Source: Kiritimatiellales bacterium
GTDB lineage: Bacteria > Verrucomicrobiota > Kiritimatiellia > Kiritimatiellales > Tichowtungiaceae
Assembly (NCBI GenBank): GCA_028692515.1
Contig: JAQUXG010000133.1
Span: forward strand, 1 to 5,505
Length of the DNA stretch: 5,505 nt
Direction of reading: 5' to 3'
Shown here piece by piece: positions 4,772 through 5,505 of the stretch. The notes below the pieces were generated by a model. The model was not told the origin of the DNA and did not search any database. It saw nothing but the letters and a program-made list of their open reading frames with translations. The position numbers and the translations under genes are program-made. The number at the start of each line of letters is the position of its first letter. Position 1 is the stretch's first letter.

Positions 4772-5505
4772 ATCTTCAATCGATCTAATCTAAGCCGATG
4801 ACGATCGTCGAAAAGGCGATGCGATGTCATCCAGATCGCCGCCAGTGTTCCAAAACCCGTTCCGGCACTGACCATAAACATAATCATGATCTGATACTTC
4901 ACTGCGTCCGCCGGCAGATTGCCCGCGAGAATCTGTCCGGTCATCATTCCCGGCAGACTCACAATCCCCGCCGCCGCCATCGCGTTGATAATCGGAATCA
5001 GACCGGTGCGAATGCTCTCGCGGCGAATATCCGCAATTGCCTCGCTCTTTGTCTGCCCCAGCGCCAGCCGCGTTTCAATCACCGCGCGGTGACTGCGCAT
5101 ATTCTGCGTCAGGTGGTTCACAGAAAGTGAGACCCCGTTCATCGTGTTGCCCAGCAGCATGCCGAGCAGCGGAACCGCATAGCGCGGCGCATACCACGGC
5201 GCAGGACTGATAATCACCGTCAGCGCAAAAAACGTCACTGTGAACGCCGAAATAAACATCGCCCCTGTTCCGATGCCGAAGCCCCACGCGCCGCTCAGCT
5301 TATGCTTCTGCCGCGATGTCACTTCATAGCCCGCCGCCAGAAGCATCACCACTGCCATCAATGAGATCCAGCCGATGTGCACGTTGGCAAAAAGAACTTT
5401 CAACACCAGTCCGATCAGCGTCAGCTGAATCACCGTACGGACAGAAGAAACCAGAATACGCTTCTCCAGACCAAGCTTCAGACGAAAGCTCAGTCCGGCC
5501 AGCGC
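4768..5505 (-). CDS. fetB: FetB/UPF0014-family ABC transporter permease (N-terminus beyond window)
   Basis: An inner-membrane permease; E. coli FetB pairs with the ATPase FetA in iron export and peroxide resistance. The 245 readable residues nearly equal the full family length (about 250-260), so only the first residues are missing. The frame is open to the window edge, and a GTG at 5431-5433 is internal: the upstream segment KLGLEKRILVSSVRT fits the family. About six hydrophobic stretches are visible, at roughly 25-40, 44-60, 77-99, 108-128, 169-192 and 204-227 of the visible chain. Family signatures are GMLLGNTMNGVSLSVN (about 115-130), SLPGMMTGQILAG (about 183-195) and AVKYQIMIMFM (about 201-211), ending in a basic cytoplasmic tail. 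No FetA-like ATPase gene is in the window; it may lie upstream. Other UPF0014 members have unproven substrates, so iron is an inference. Confidence 0.9.
   Translation of the reverse strand, partial: ALAGLSFRLKLGLEKRILVSSVRTVIQLTLIGLVLKVLFANVHIGWISLMAVVMLLAAGYEVTSRQKHKLSGAWGFGIGTGAMFISAFTVTFFALTVIISPAPWYAPRYAVPLLGMLLGNTMNGVSLSVNHLTQNMRSHRAVIETRLALGQTKSEAIADIRRESIRTGLIPIINAMAAAGIVSLPGMMTGQILAGNLPADAVKYQIMIMFMVSAGTGFGTLAAIWMTSHRLFDDRHRLRLDRLKI
4770..4786. repeat. Short inverted repeat at the convergent gene ends
   Basis: AGATC (4770-4774) and GATCT (4782-4786) flank a 7-nt spacer, just after the pyrophosphorylase stop and inside the last codons of the fetB-like gene. The 5-bp stem is weak and lacks a T-run on either strand, so it is not a convincing terminator. 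Confidence 0.3.

Noticed and set aside
5431..5433. GTG as the start of the FetB-like permease
   Set aside because: The frame continues upstream to the window edge with family-like sequence, and a start here would remove part of the first conserved region.

Overview
The window is bacterial chromosomal DNA, moderately GC-rich, with compact gene packing and clear Shine-Dalgarno (SD) sites. It holds five protein genes (two cut by the window edges), two tRNA genes and one information-rich 351-bp intergenic region. There is no sign of a mobile element, phage, CRISPR array or rRNA. The phylum cannot be fixed from the sequence. A UDP-sugar pyrophosphorylase of the plant/protist type, a ferredoxin of a type I associate with anaerobes, and the helicase sequence would suit an anaerobic lineage such as the PVC group (Kiritimatiellota/Lentisphaerota), but this is a low-confidence guess.

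Layout. Minus strand, read from 2532 down to 1: a 4Fe-4S ferredoxin-domain protein (1798-2532) directly abuts a small cupin (1468-1797) in a TAA-ATG junction. These are followed by tRNA-Ala(CGC) (1328-1400) and then a DEAD-box RNA helicase (1-1118, C-terminus beyond the window). Plus strand: tRNA-Leu(UAA) (2884-2970) is followed after only 16 nt by a 594-residue UDP-sugar pyrophosphorylase (2987-4771). Minus strand again: a FetB/UPF0014-family ABC transporter permease (4768 to beyond 5505), whose stop codon overlaps that of the pyrophosphorylase tail to tail.

The 2533-2883 region separates the two divergent units. Next to the ferredoxin gene it has a perfect FNR/Crp-type dyad, TTGAC-N4-GTCAA, placed at class II activator spacing from a -10-like hexamer, so the ferredoxin-cupin pair is probably controlled by a redox- or nitrosative-stress-type regulator. 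It also holds a very strong plus-strand intrinsic terminator (13-bp stem, T8) with no plus-strand protein gene upstream, preceded by three further stem-loops. The simplest reading is an undescribed structured small RNA of about 180 nt, divergent from the ferredoxin operon, whose -35 would overlap the dyad.

The ferredoxin and cupin probably work together as a translationally linked pair. The pyrophosphorylase supplies UDP-sugars and appears to share a transcript with tRNA-Leu. The helicase and the FetB-like permease are independent of these units as far as can be seen.
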